From JAIQFL01 sp035295745 (GTDB taxonomy: Bacteria > Acidobacteriota > Terriglobia > Bryobacterales > Bryobacteraceae): a stretch of 46,733 bases of DNA. Where the stretch lies: positions 1 through 46,733 of the forward strand of contig DATGIL010000012.1 of the NCBI GenBank assembly GCA_035295745.1, written 5' to 3'. Below are positions 34,046-43,331 of this stretch, piece after piece. Position numbers and translations under genes: made by a program. The notes beneath the pieces were generated by a model. The model was not told the origin of the DNA and did no database searches. It worked only from the letters and a program-made list of their open reading frames with translations. The stretch's first letter is position 1, and every line of letters begins with the position of its first letter.

Positions 34046-35413
34046 ATGCCTCGAACTCTATTACGGATCATCGCGCTACTTCTGCCGCTGAGCGCGTCGT
34101 TTGCACAAATGACCTTGGAGCAGGTAGTGCAGGACGCATCGGCTAAATACCCGGCAGTGCGTGCCTCTCTGGAGCAGGTGGCTGCCGCTGCGGCGGCGGT
34201 TAATCTGGCCCGAACCGCGTTTCTGCCCCGCGCGGACATAGGCGGCCAGGTTGACCGCGCGACCCACAACAATATTTTCGGAATCATGGTTCCGCAGCCG
34301 GGCTTGTATCCGACGATTACGGGTCCGGTGCTCGGCACGAACTCGCTCGACAATGTGTGGGGCAGTGCAGTAGGCGCACTTGTGCAGTGGGAGCCTTTCG
34401 ATTTCGGCCTGCGGAATGCCAACGTGGCGGCGGCGCAGGCCGCTCGGGAACGTGCCGGCGCGCGCGTGGCGGTGACTCGGCTGCAGGCTGTCGCGGCAGC
34501 CGCCGACGCGTACCTCACGATTCTGGCGGCACGGCAGACCGTCACCGCCGCGGCGGCCGGTGTAGAGCGCGCGCGTGTTCTTTCGGTAGTAGTGGACGCG
34601 CTGGTGAAGAACGAGTTGCGTCCGGGAGCGGAGGCATCGCGCACAAAGGCGGAACTGGCTCTCGCGCAGACGCAACTGATCCAGGCGGAGCAGTCGGTGG
34701 AGGTGGGACAGGCTGCGCTTTCGCAGGTGCTGGGCCTGCCGCCTTCGCAGATCTCGATCGTGCCGGGGAAACTGCTCGATCCGCCAGCGGAATGGGAGTC
34801 GCTGCCGGAGCGGGCTCCTGGCGAGCATCCTGTGGCCCAAGTCCAGAAGTTGGCGGTGTCGGAAGTGCAGGCGAGGGAAAAGGCGCTCGATCGCTCGTGG
34901 TATCCACGCTTCAATGTGGAGGCAGCTTCGTATGCGCGCGGCACAGGCATTCAGGCGAGCGGCGCGACCGGAGGCGCCGCCAGCGGGCTGGGACCGAACA
35001 CTCAGAACTGGGCAGTGGGTATGACGGTGACTTTTCCGCTGTTTGAGCTTGCGTCGCTCAAGGCACGGAAAGAAATGGAACACCATCAGGAACTGGCGGA
35101 ACAGGCGCGGTATGACCAGGTCCTGCTCGACCTGAACGGCGAGGTGGCGCGGGCCCAAGCGATGGTGCGGGGAGCACGCCGTGTGGCAGCGAATACTCCG
35201 ATCCAACTGGAGGCGGCGCGGGCGACAGAACAGCAGGCCTCGGCACGTTATAAGGCGGGGCTCGGGACAATTGTGGAAGTGGCGGAGGCGCAACGACTGC
35301 TCACACAGGCGGAGATCGATGATTCACTGGCGCGCCTTTCGGTGTGGCGGGCGCTGCTGGCGCTGGCCGTGGCCCAGGGAGACGTGGAAAGCTTCGTGCA
35401 ATTGGCGAAGTAG
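34046..35413 (+). CDS. TolC-family outer membrane efflux protein
   Basis: The 455-residue protein has a signal peptide (MPRTLLRIIALLLPLSASFAQ) and two repeats of the outer-membrane-factor coiled-coil architecture: LEQVVQDASAKYPAVRASLEQ early and TEQQASARYKAGLGTIVEV near the end, the latter highly typical. It forms a trimeric channel through the outer membrane for an efflux pump or type I secretion system. No adjacent periplasmic adaptor or pump gene is present, so its partner is elsewhere. ATG 34046 is chosen because the signal peptide begins there; TACGAT lies 12 bases upstream. No Shine-Dalgarno is evident. Confidence 0.9.
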   Translation: MPRTLLRIIALLLPLSASFAQMTLEQVVQDASAKYPAVRASLEQVAAAAAAVNLARTAFLPRADIGGQVDRATHNNIFGIMVPQPGLYPTITGPVLGTNSLDNVWGSAVGALVQWEPFDFGLRNANVAAAQAARERAGARVAVTRLQAVAAAADAYLTILAARQTVTAAAAGVERARVLSVVVDALVKNELRPGAEASRTKAELALAQTQLIQAEQSVEVGQAALSQVLGLPPSQISIVPGKLLDPPAEWESLPERAPGEHPVAQVQKLAVSEVQAREKALDRSWYPRFNVEAASYARGTGIQASGATGGAASGLGPNTQNWAVGMTVTFPLFELASLKARKEMEHHQELAEQARYDQVLLDLNGEVARAQAMVRGARRVAANTPIQLEAARATEQQASARYKAGLGTIVEVAEAQRLLTQAEIDDSLARLSVWRALLALAVAQGDVESFVQLAK

Positions 35414-35454
35414 CGTCGTCCTCGCGGGTCCGCGCTACGTTACTCTAGGAGTTC

Positions 35455-36498
35455 ATGCCCGTCCTTTCCGCATCTGAAATTACGCAATTCCTGGAACAGA
35501 TTCTGCTCGCGGCCAAAGTGCCGCCGCACAAGGCCGCAATTGTGGCGAAGTCGCTGGTGGCGTCGAATCTGCGAGGGACGGATTCTCACGGAATTCAACT
35601 GCTGCCCTTTTACATCGATCAATTGCTGGCCGGGGAAATGGATGCGCAGGCAGACGGGCAGGTGATCTCGGAATTCGGATCGTGCCTGCATTTCGACGGG
35701 CAAAACGGCCTGGGGCAGTGGATCGCGGATACGTGCTGCCGCCATGCGGTGCGGGTCGCCGACGCACACGGCGTGGGGATGGTGGTTGCCAGGGAGTCGA
35801 ATCATTTCGGTGCGGCGGCTTGGTGGGCGCAGAAGATACGAGCCACGGGAAAAATCGGGATCGTGATGTGCAATGCGTCTCCGATTGTGCCGCCGTGGCA
35901 AGGGCGTGAGGGGCGAATGGGAACGAATCCGATCTGCATGTCGGTGCCCGGGCCGTGGCTGCTCGACATGGCGACCACCACGGTGGCGGCTGGGCGGATC
36001 TTCAAGGCGATGATCAACGGGCAGCCGGAGATCCCAGCGGGTTGGGCCTTCGATTCGGCGGGTGTGCCGACGACCGACACAGGTAAGGCGTACAAGGGGA
36101 TGCTGATGCCGCTGGGCGGTTACAAAGGCAGCGGGCTGGCGATGATGGTGGAGATTCTGTGCTCGGTGCTGAGCGGCGGCGCGATGTCGACTGAGGTAGG
36201 CGGGATTCGCTTCCGGGGGAAAACGGTACGAGTGAGTCAGATGTATCTGGCGATCGACGTGGCGCGGTTCATGCCGCTGGAGGAATTCACCGCGCGGGTC
36301 GAGCAGTTGGTCAAGATGATGAAGACCACTCCGACTGCCCCTGGGTACGACGAAGTGCTGGTGGCGGGGGATCCGGAATGGCGCATAGAAGCAGAGCGGC
36401 TGGAGAAAGGGATTCCGATCGAGCAGGGGAATTGGGATCTGCTTTGTAAGACGGCAGCGCGCGTGGGTGTGGAAGTTCCGGAGGCGGGAAGGTCATGA
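35455..36498 (+). CDS. Ldh-family NAD(P)-dependent oxidoreductase (malate/L-lactate dehydrogenase type)
   Basis: The 347-residue protein belongs to the malate/L-lactate/ureidoglycolate dehydrogenase superfamily. It shows GTDSHGIQLLP (catalytic His about 47), the SNHFGAAAWWA segment, GTNPICMSVPG and the C-terminal GGYKGSGLAMMVEIL. Members reduce or oxidise 2-hydroxy acids with NAD(P). Substrate cannot be told from sequence. AGGAG lies three bases before the ATG, with TACTCT just upstream of it. It probably stands alone. Confidence 0.9.
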   Translation: MPVLSASEITQFLEQILLAAKVPPHKAAIVAKSLVASNLRGTDSHGIQLLPFYIDQLLAGEMDAQADGQVISEFGSCLHFDGQNGLGQWIADTCCRHAVRVADAHGVGMVVARESNHFGAAAWWAQKIRATGKIGIVMCNASPIVPPWQGREGRMGTNPICMSVPGPWLLDMATTTVAAGRIFKAMINGQPEIPAGWAFDSAGVPTTDTGKAYKGMLMPLGGYKGSGLAMMVEILCSVLSGGAMSTEVGGIRFRGKTVRVSQMYLAIDVARFMPLEEFTARVEQLVKMMKTTPTAPGYDEVLVAGDPEWRIEAERLEKGIPIEQGNWDLLCKTAARVGVEVPEAGRS

Positions 36499-36695
36499 TC
36501 GCCGAGACACTCGGGCGTTGAGGAAGAACAGGCCTTCGACGGAAGTGCCCTAACAATCCCACCCCGATGCCTTAATCCCAATCGGCGCCTGTCGAAGAGG
36601 AGGTCCTCGATCGGTTCGATGAACTCCCCGCCCGGAAAGGCGACCTACGCCGGCGCTCGAAGAGAATCTCACCGGGCAGAATTGGTGCGCGCGAA

Positions 36696-36743
36696 AAGTC
36701 TCGACAGAAGTGTCGAGACGGCAGAGAGGAGTCTCTGCGCCAC
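36696..36743. repeat. Two-hairpin intergenic repeat, copy 2
   Basis: Hairpin 1 is GTCTCGACA / TGTCGAGAC (9 bp, loop GAAG). Hairpin 2 is GGCGCAGAGA / TCTCTGCGCC (10 bp, loop GGAG), followed by AC and then the lipA -10 element. Stem 1 is identical to the copy at 5702; stem 2 differs by paired substitutions that keep it intact. The element sits at the promoter of lipA. Confidence 0.78.
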
Positions 36744-36745
36744 GT

Positions 36746-36751
36746 TAAAAT
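36746..36751 (+). promoter_or_regulatory. Putative -10 element (TAAAAT) of lipA
   Basis: TAAAAT (context acgtTAAAAT) is 9 bases before the GTG start and directly follows hairpin 2 of the repeat. No -35 is recognisable; the repeat occupies that position. Confidence 0.4.
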
Positions 36752-36760
36752 AAGAACAGA

Positions 36761-37648
36761 GTGCTTTTCTCCATTGCTCCTAAAGTTGAACGGCCCCGAT
36801 GGCTCCGCGCCCCTGCTCCGTCAGGGGAGAATTATCGCGAGTTGAAGGGATTGATCGATCGCCTGCGCCTGCATACGGTGTGCGAGAGCGCGGCGTGTCC
36901 GAATGTGGGTGAGTGCTGGAATCAGAGGACTGCCACCTTCATGATTCTCGGGAACGTCTGCACCCGCCGCTGCGGCTTCTGTGCGGTGCAAAAGGGCGCG
37001 CCGCTGCCGGTGGATTACGATGAGCCGGAGCGAGTGGCAGAAGCCGTGGAGGCGATGGGCCTGCGATTCGCGGTGATCACCAGCGTGAACCGCGACGACC
37101 GCGAGGACGGCGGTGCGGAGTTGTTTGCACGAACGATCGAGGCCATCCGTCGGCGCGTGCCGGGATGCGGGGTCGAGGTGCTGATTCCGGATTTCCAGGG
37201 CAGTCACGAGGCCGTGGAGATCGTGATGGAGGCCGCGCCTGAGGTACTGAATCACAATACCGAGACGGTGCCGCGGCTGTATCGACAGGTGCGTTTGGGG
37301 GCCCGCTACGAGCGCTCGCTCGACGTTCTGGCGTACGCGAAAAGTGTTGCTCCGGGCACGCCGACCAAGTCAGGCCTGATGCTGGGGCTCGGCGAGACTG
37401 CGGGGGAAGTGCTCGACGTGATGCGCGATCTGAGGGCACATCACGTCGAGATTCTGACTCTGGGCCAGTATCTGCGGCCTTCGCCGAAGCATTTGCCGAT
37501 CATCCGGTATGTGGCCCCGGAGGAGTTTGCGGAGTTCCGCACGGCCGGTTACGAAATGGGCTTCGCACATGTCGAGTCGGGGCCGCTGGTGCGCAGTTCG
37601 TACCACGCCTCGGAATCGAAGCAGTCCGTAGTCCAGGCCACGGTTTAG
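36761..37648 (+). CDS. lipA: Lipoyl synthase
   Basis: The 295-residue radical-SAM enzyme contains both Fe-S clusters: CESAACPNVGEC for the auxiliary cluster (about 45-56) and CTRRCGFC for the radical-SAM cluster (about 71-78). The C-terminal RSSYHA supplies the auxiliary-cluster Ser. It inserts two sulphur atoms into octanoyl groups on carrier proteins. Length is normal for LipA. The GTG at 36761 is the likely start; a Shine-Dalgarno is not evident. No lipB neighbours it. Confidence 0.95.
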   Translation: MLFSIAPKVERPRWLRAPAPSGENYRELKGLIDRLRLHTVCESAACPNVGECWNQRTATFMILGNVCTRRCGFCAVQKGAPLPVDYDEPERVAEAVEAMGLRFAVITSVNRDDREDGGAELFARTIEAIRRRVPGCGVEVLIPDFQGSHEAVEIVMEAAPEVLNHNTETVPRLYRQVRLGARYERSLDVLAYAKSVAPGTPTKSGLMLGLGETAGEVLDVMRDLRAHHVEILTLGQYLRPSPKHLPIIRYVAPEEFAEFRTAGYEMGFAHVESGPLVRSSYHASESKQSVVQATV

Positions 37649-37862
37649 TTCCCGGTGGGGACTCGGTCTACATGATCGATGATCTGAAACCGGGTAGGGA
37701 GCTTGCGGCTCTCCGGCCCAGGCCCAATCGCCGCTCGATGACGCGCCGGCCGATGTTGCGAGTCGCGATTCCTCTAGAACCCATAGTGCTACACGTTGTA
37801 GCGAAGAAGATTCCCAACTTCAACGGAGTTACCATCGTCTGTAATTCTGCAAGGAGGACGCG

Positions 37863-39707
37863 ATGCGGAATCTGGTTTGCGGCATTTGTGCGGTTTCGTT
37901 CATCGGCTGCGCAGCGGCGCAGGAGAACCCCGTGCTCAGCCAATTTGAGCGACTCATGGGACAACCGAAGAGCCTCGCGGCAAGCCTGGTGGATCTTCCG
38001 TGGAACGCGGAGCCGCCGGAGACACTGCCCGGATTCCAGAGGAAGCCTCACGGTCAGACGATTCGCGTGGTGTCCGTGGAGCGCCCGCTCGAAGGGGCCT
38101 CGCAGTGGACACACTGGGAAAGTGAAGATCACCTGGCATGGGTCGATCTGGTCCGCTTCTCGACGCCGTACGGCGCGAGTCAGCTTTTGCAGACCGCACG
38201 CCAGCCGCATTCCGGATATCATTGGGCGAACCAACTGCTGCTCTTCAGCGGCACCGGAGATCTCCGCAAAGAAGCGGTGGGGACTACGTTGATCGGCAGC
38301 AACGGTACGCTGCTAAATGTCGGCCTGCAACTACCGCTCGAAGTGCATTGGGACCGCCCTCTGCCGGCCGACGATCGCACAGCCTTCGACGCGACGCTCA
38401 CGCGCTTTCAATCCACACTCGAGATGCTGGCGCGAACGATGCTCGATCCGGCCTATGTTTCGGTCAGTCCCAAGATCGAGCCCAAGCCGGAGGCGCTTCC
38501 CATTCTGAGGATGACGGGATTCGCGCGACTCTGGAGTTACGTCAAATACAACTTTGTCTATCTGGACCAGCGCCCGGACGTGAACTGGGAATCGGTGCTC
38601 GATCGCTACATGCCGCGGATCGCTGCGGCCAAGGACGATGAAGAATACGGGCGCATTCTGCAGCAGGCCGTGGCGCTGCTCAAAGACGGGCACACCGGCG
38701 TCTTTCCCAATGCCGTGGCGCGCCAGGACGCTCCAGCCATCGTGCTGGAGCCGATCCAGGGGAAGCCCGTCGCGACGATCGTAGGCAAGCTCGCGGAGTT
38801 GAGCGCGATCCAGCCGGGGATGGAGTTGCTTTCCATCGACGGCACACCGGTGGCGACGATTATCGAGCGCGACCTGGACCCGTACATCTTCTCGAGCACC
38901 GTGCAGGACCGCCAACTGCGACAGATGCGGATGCTGTTGCAAGGTGCTCCGGGTTCGCAGGCGCGAACCAGGTGGCGCGCAGCGGACGGCAAAGAGGTCG
39001 AGGTGACGCTCTCGCGCAACGGCTCGCAGAATCGCGGTGCGCTGCAGGATCCATCACATCCGCGATTCGAACGCAAAGACCTCGACAACAACGTGGCGTA
39101 CATCGGACTGAGTGACTTCAATAATCCTGCCGTCGACAAGGAGTTCGAAGCGGCGTTCGACAAACTGCGTGAGGCCAAGGCGTGGATCATCGATTTGCGG
39201 TGGAACGGCGGCGGGTCGAGCGGCATCGGAAACCAGATTCTGGCGCATTTCATCGATCGCCCCTTGCAAGGCAGCGCCCAACGCACGCGGCTCTACAATC
39301 CGACCTTCGAAGCCTGGGGACGTCCGCAGAGCTGGCATGACTTCGATCCGGACAAGATCGAACCGGCCGCGGGACCGCACTACGAAGGGCCGGTCTACGT
39401 CCTGACCAGCCCGAACACCTGCAGCGCGGCGGAGGACTTCCTGATCCCGCTGAAGATGGCGAAGCGAATCACGATCGTAGGGGAGCCGACTTGCGGGTCC
39501 ACCGGCCAGCCGCTGCAGTTTTCCATCTACGGGGCCACCGCGCGCGTCTGCACGAAGTGGGACCGCTTCCCGGATGGGACCGAGTTCGTGGGAGTCGGCG
39601 TGCTGCCTGATGTGAAGGCAGCACGCACTCCCCAGGATGTCGTCACTGGACGTGACGTGGTGCTCGAGAAGGCGATCGAACTGGCGTCACACAGCGCGTC
39701 GAAGTGA
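37863..39707 (+). CDS. Secreted S41-family peptidase (tricorn-core/IRBP-like S41B)
   Basis: The 614-residue protein has a short signal peptide (cleavage near GCAAAQ), an N-terminal domain of unknown fold (about 20-200), a helical lead-in, a PDZ-like region (about 305-370) and an S41 catalytic domain. The nucleophile Ser is in NTCSAAEDF (about 521) and a His lies in DGHTG (about 277). The Lys of CtpA-type enzymes is absent (GEPTCGSTG instead of GEPTFGKG), which points to the S41B type with a Ser-His-based catalytic set. AAGGAGGA six bases before the ATG is a strong ribosome-binding site. Its last 21 bases overlap the end of the convergent GH2 gene. Confidence 0.88.
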   Translation: MRNLVCGICAVSFIGCAAAQENPVLSQFERLMGQPKSLAASLVDLPWNAEPPETLPGFQRKPHGQTIRVVSVERPLEGASQWTHWESEDHLAWVDLVRFSTPYGASQLLQTARQPHSGYHWANQLLLFSGTGDLRKEAVGTTLIGSNGTLLNVGLQLPLEVHWDRPLPADDRTAFDATLTRFQSTLEMLARTMLDPAYVSVSPKIEPKPEALPILRMTGFARLWSYVKYNFVYLDQRPDVNWESVLDRYMPRIAAAKDDEEYGRILQQAVALLKDGHTGVFPNAVARQDAPAIVLEPIQGKPVATIVGKLAELSAIQPGMELLSIDGTPVATIIERDLDPYIFSSTVQDRQLRQMRMLLQGAPGSQARTRWRAADGKEVEVTLSRNGSQNRGALQDPSHPRFERKDLDNNVAYIGLSDFNNPAVDKEFEAAFDKLREAKAWIIDLRWNGGGSSGIGNQILAHFIDRPLQGSAQRTRLYNPTFEAWGRPQSWHDFDPDKIEPAAGPHYEGPVYVLTSPNTCSAAEDFLIPLKMAKRITIVGEPTCGSTGQPLQFSIYGATARVCTKWDRFPDGTEFVGVGVLPDVKAARTPQDVVTGRDVVLEKAIELASHSASK

Positions 39708-42251
39708 TGCGTCTACGATGGTCGAAATCGTGATGGCGGCAGGCCGGAGCCCCGGTGAGTTCGCCGTCACGCGGATCTCTCCCGGATACGCGGAGGCCTG
39801 CACGATCGCCAGGCACAAGCCGTTGAACGCCTTGCGGGGATTCGAGCGGTAGTCCTCATGACTCTGCGGATCGCCATTATCGAGACCGATCAATTTGCCT
39901 TCGCCGGCGACTTCAAACGTGACTTCGTGATCGGCGACCGGCACCACGAAACCCTGCGCATCGCAGATCTGCACAGCGATGTGAGCGACATCGCGACGGT
40001 CTGCGGAGATTTTGGAGCGATCCGCGGAGAGGACAAGTGAGGAGGGATCGCCCGTGGTTGAGATCTCGGTAGTGACGGCGACCTTCCCGTCCTTCATCCC
40101 TACGGCTTTCAGCGTTCCCGGCTCGTACGGCACGTCCCACTCCAGGTGCAGATCGGCAGTGGTGCGCGGAACTCTGGCCCGCGCGGGATAGTTGCCGTAG
40201 CGGCCTTCCATGCCGAGACGCGGGAAGGCGTATCCCTTGAGGCCCACGGATTTCCCGTTGAGAAACAGCTCCACCGTATCGCAGTTGGTGTAGCAGGTCA
40301 CGGGAATGAACTGCCCTTCCCGGCCCTTCCAGTTCCAATGTGGAAAGAGGTGGAGCATGGGCTTCTCGGTCCACTGACTTTGGTAGAAGTAGAAGCCGTC
40401 CTTCTTGAAGCCGCAGGTGTCGATGACACCCGCCGCCGACCCTTTGCCCGGCCAGCGGGACTCGCCCAGGTAGTCGATGCCGGTCCACATGAAGTCGCCG
40501 GCCACGTAGTCGTAGGTGCGGACGAACTTCCACAACTGCTCGACGTCGATGGCTCGCCCGCGCCCGCCGCGAAACGCGCCGCCCCGGGCCGGAGCACCCG
40601 CCGGCGCCTCGCTCGGGAAGAGAGAGCGATAGTCGCCGCGGACTCCGCCCATCGAGCCGCTTTCCGTGCCGATGAAGCGGCGCTGCGGAAAGGCCGCGCG
40701 GTCGAGGCTGTAATACTTCTCGATGCGGTCGCGCCAGCGGTCTACGTAGTTGTAGCCCACCACGTCGAGCAGCGCCAGAAACTCCGGCCGCGCGGTATTG
40801 CTTGCCGGTTCGGATGCGATACGGTCGCAACCGGCGGTCACCAGCCGCGTCGGATCTTCTGCGTGAAAGATGTCGAGCAGCATGCGGAGCGTCTCCGCAC
40901 CTTTGGGGTCGGACTGATCGCCGATCTCGTTGCCCGCGCTCCAGAGAACGATGGAGGGATGGTTTCGGTCGCGATGCACGAAGTTCTTAACGTCGCGCTC
41001 GTGCCACTCGTCGAAGTAGTTGGCGTAGCCGTAAGGGCCGATCTGCCCCTTGCCCACCTTCCACTCGTCAAAGGCTTCGGCCATCACCAGGAATCCCATG
41101 CGATCGCAGAGGTCCATGAACTCGGCTGAATAGGGATTGTGGCTGGTGCGGATGGCATTGCATCCCATCTCGCGCAGGATTTCGAGGCGGCGCTCCCAGA
41201 CTCGCTCGGGTACTGCGGCGCCCATGCACCCCGCCTCGTGGTGCAGGCAGACGCCGTTGAGCTTGACGCGCTCCCCGTTCAGGAGGAATCCTTTGTCGGC
41301 ATCGAATACGGCTTCGCGAATGCCACAGGGAGTGTCGCACCAATCCACGAGCGTTTTCGCGCGCAATACCCAACTCCGCATACGATAGAGGTACGGGTCG
41401 GAAGGCGACCAAAGGTTGGGCTTCTCGATCGTCAATTGCTGCAGGAATTCGTACTCCTCGCCGGGCGCTAACTGGTGGTCTGTTGCAGTTGTCGCAACGA
41501 CCTTTTCCTGTTTGTCGACCAACTGGGTGGTGAGCGTGCAAGGCAAGGCGGTTTTGCCGTCGTTCCTGACGCGAGTCTTGACCTGCATGGTAGCGGTCTC
41601 CTTCGAAACGCGCGGCGTCGCAACGAATGTCCCCCAGTAGGCTACATGAAGGGCATTCGTGTTGAGCAGCCAGGTGTGACGATAGATGCCCGAGCCTGAA
41701 TACCAGCGGCAGTTCGGCTGTTGGGAGTTGTCGACTTTGACGGCAATGACATTGTCCCTCCCGTCGAGCAGGTGGGGCGTCAGGTCGTATGCGAACGGCA
41801 CGTAGCCGTAGGGGCGCTTACCGAGGTAGTGTCCATTGATCCAGACTTCGCTGTTCTGATAGACCCCATCGAACTCGACCGTGAAGACACGATCTTTGAG
41901 GTAGGGCGAAGGGAAACGCTTGCGATACCATCCGATTCCAGTGGGGAGACTGCCCTGGGCGGGTTCCTTTTCGCTGAAAGGTCCTTCGATGCTCCAATCG
42001 TGGGGCAGGTCGACGTCCCGCCAGGCGGAGTCCGGAAAGCCGGGCTGCTGTGCGGCGGGTGCATCGCCTTTCAAGAACTTCCATCCCAAGTCGAAGTCCT
42101 GACGACGTCTGGGGGAGGGTTGCTCGACAATCTGGGCGACGCCGGATCCTATCGATTGCATGGCGGAAACCAACGCCGCCCCGCCGGCAGCCTGCTCCAG
42201 GAGTCGCCGCCGGCTGATCAACCCGGTGGCCGGGCGATTCAGGTCCTTCAT
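39687..42251 (-). CDS. Tat-exported GH2-family beta-galactosidase-like glycosidase
   Basis: The 854-residue protein has a Tat-type leader (SRRRLLEQAAGGAALVSA), a jelly-roll sugar-binding domain (WRDVDLPHDWSIEGPF), an Ig-like domain and a GH2 TIM barrel. The acid/base Glu is in SAGNEIG (about 440) and the nucleophile Glu in FIGTESGS (about 528). A Gly/Arg-rich insert (APARGGAFRGGRGRA) lies in the barrel, and C-terminal Ig-like domains follow (about 660-854). It should hydrolyse beta-galactosides or related sugars. The start at ATG 42251 puts the twin Arg near the N-terminus; GTG 42278 is possible. It overlaps the S41 gene tail to tail by 21 bases. Confidence 0.9.
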   Translation of the reverse strand: MKDLNRPATGLISRRRLLEQAAGGAALVSAMQSIGSGVAQIVEQPSPRRRQDFDLGWKFLKGDAPAAQQPGFPDSAWRDVDLPHDWSIEGPFSEKEPAQGSLPTGIGWYRKRFPSPYLKDRVFTVEFDGVYQNSEVWINGHYLGKRPYGYVPFAYDLTPHLLDGRDNVIAVKVDNSQQPNCRWYSGSGIYRHTWLLNTNALHVAYWGTFVATPRVSKETATMQVKTRVRNDGKTALPCTLTTQLVDKQEKVVATTATDHQLAPGEEYEFLQQLTIEKPNLWSPSDPYLYRMRSWVLRAKTLVDWCDTPCGIREAVFDADKGFLLNGERVKLNGVCLHHEAGCMGAAVPERVWERRLEILREMGCNAIRTSHNPYSAEFMDLCDRMGFLVMAEAFDEWKVGKGQIGPYGYANYFDEWHERDVKNFVHRDRNHPSIVLWSAGNEIGDQSDPKGAETLRMLLDIFHAEDPTRLVTAGCDRIASEPASNTARPEFLALLDVVGYNYVDRWRDRIEKYYSLDRAAFPQRRFIGTESGSMGGVRGDYRSLFPSEAPAGAPARGGAFRGGRGRAIDVEQLWKFVRTYDYVAGDFMWTGIDYLGESRWPGKGSAAGVIDTCGFKKDGFYFYQSQWTEKPMLHLFPHWNWKGREGQFIPVTCYTNCDTVELFLNGKSVGLKGYAFPRLGMEGRYGNYPARARVPRTTADLHLEWDVPYEPGTLKAVGMKDGKVAVTTEISTTGDPSSLVLSADRSKISADRRDVAHIAVQICDAQGFVVPVADHEVTFEVAGEGKLIGLDNGDPQSHEDYRSNPRKAFNGLCLAIVQASAYPGEIRVTANSPGLRPAAITISTIVDASLRRAV

Positions 42252-42313
42252 AGGTTTCGTGGGCGGCGTGGGGAACACCGCCTCGGAAACCCGATGGTAC
42301 TACCAATACACGG

Positions 42314-43321
42314 CTACTTGCGATCGATGAGCTGATAGCTGGGCGGGACCTGGAAGAGATCGGCACCGGGTTCGGTCCTGCTGATATTGGTGAGGCGGAA
42401 GACATCCTCGCCCGAGCGGGGATCGCTGTGGCGGGTCATCACGATTGTCTTCAGGTCAGGCGAGTACCAGCGCTCGTTGATCATCTGGATCGGACGGTCG
42501 TTGCCGATCGCACCGGTATCCAGCGTGGTGCTCAAACGGGTGCCCTCGGCGTTGACGCCTTCCATCATCTGCGTGCCGAGCGATTCGGTTTTTCCGGGGT
42601 TGGTGATCTGGCGGCGCAGCACACCATCGGCACCGGCCGCGAAGGCCTTCTCCGCCTTCACCTTGTCCTGTGCAATGGAAAAGGTCTGCTCGTCCACCGG
42701 CTGACCGTTCACCGTGAACGTGCGCTCAAATGCCACGCTCGAAGGGTCTGCGGCGTTTCCGCTCACGGTTACGGAAGCCGTGCCCTCTTTGCTTACGCTC
42801 ACGTGGAATGACGTGTTCTCTCCGGTGGTGAGGAAGCGCCCTCCGCCCTCAACCGCGCTGCCGCCACCTGCGCCAACTCCTCCGACCCCGCCCATTCCGC
42901 CGGCTGCAGCCTTCTTGAAGACGGCGGGCAGCAACAAGGTGGACTTAGTGGCCGTCATGGTCTTCGGATTCAGGAAGTAGCTCACGTTGGCCACCGGATC
43001 GAGAATCGTGATCTGGTTAGGCGTCTCGCGGCGCACCCGGCCTTCGCTGTCGCGATAAACATTGGTTTGATTCTCGTTGTGGATCCGCGTTCCATCGGCC
43101 AAGGTTTGGTTGTTCTCGGTAACTTCGATGGCGGAATAGGGCGCGCCTTTCACCGTGGCGCCCATGGCCGCGCCGGAGAGGCCGACCACCTTCATCTGGC
43201 CCATCACGGCGTCCAATTCCGCTTTCATCTTGGCCATATGCTGTTGCGGTTCGTCCTGCGCCGCTGCGACCAGGCTCAGAACGGGAACGGCTGCTGCCAT
43301 CACAAAAAGTCGCTTCATCAT
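42314..43321 (-). CDS. Secreted protein of unknown function in the ECF operon
   Basis: The 335-residue protein has a signal peptide (MMKRLFVMAAAVPVLSLVAAAQ), then a region with TRIHNENQTNVYRDSEGRVRRE and VSYFLNPKTM, a Gly-rich block (GGMGGVGGVGAGGG, about 140-153) and a C-terminal part with NERWYSPDLKTIVMTRHSDP followed by GEDVFRLTNI. That last pattern is common in acidobacterial secreted proteins encoded beside ECF sigma operons, but I know no function. GAGGAG six bases before the ATG is a good ribosome-binding site. It is probably the effector or sensor of the sigma/anti-sigma pair upstream. Confidence 0.75.
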   Translation of the reverse strand: MMKRLFVMAAAVPVLSLVAAAQDEPQQHMAKMKAELDAVMGQMKVVGLSGAAMGATVKGAPYSAIEVTENNQTLADGTRIHNENQTNVYRDSEGRVRRETPNQITILDPVANVSYFLNPKTMTATKSTLLLPAVFKKAAAGGMGGVGGVGAGGGSAVEGGGRFLTTGENTSFHVSVSKEGTASVTVSGNAADPSSVAFERTFTVNGQPVDEQTFSIAQDKVKAEKAFAAGADGVLRRQITNPGKTESLGTQMMEGVNAEGTRLSTTLDTGAIGNDRPIQMINERWYSPDLKTIVMTRHSDPRSGEDVFRLTNISRTEPGADLFQVPPSYQLIDRK

Positions 43322-43331
43322 TCTGTTCTCC

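Noticed and set aside
33439..34950. A 503-codon minus-strand open frame opposite the BNR and TolC genes
   Set aside because: Low-complexity Arg/Ala/Ser-rich product, no ribosome-binding site or domain; it is the shadow of GC-rich coding on the plus strand.
37672..38292. Plus-strand open frame overlapping the start of the S41 peptidase
   Set aside because: Different frame, Arg-rich, no ribosome-binding site, whereas the S41 frame has AAGGAGGA and a signal peptide.
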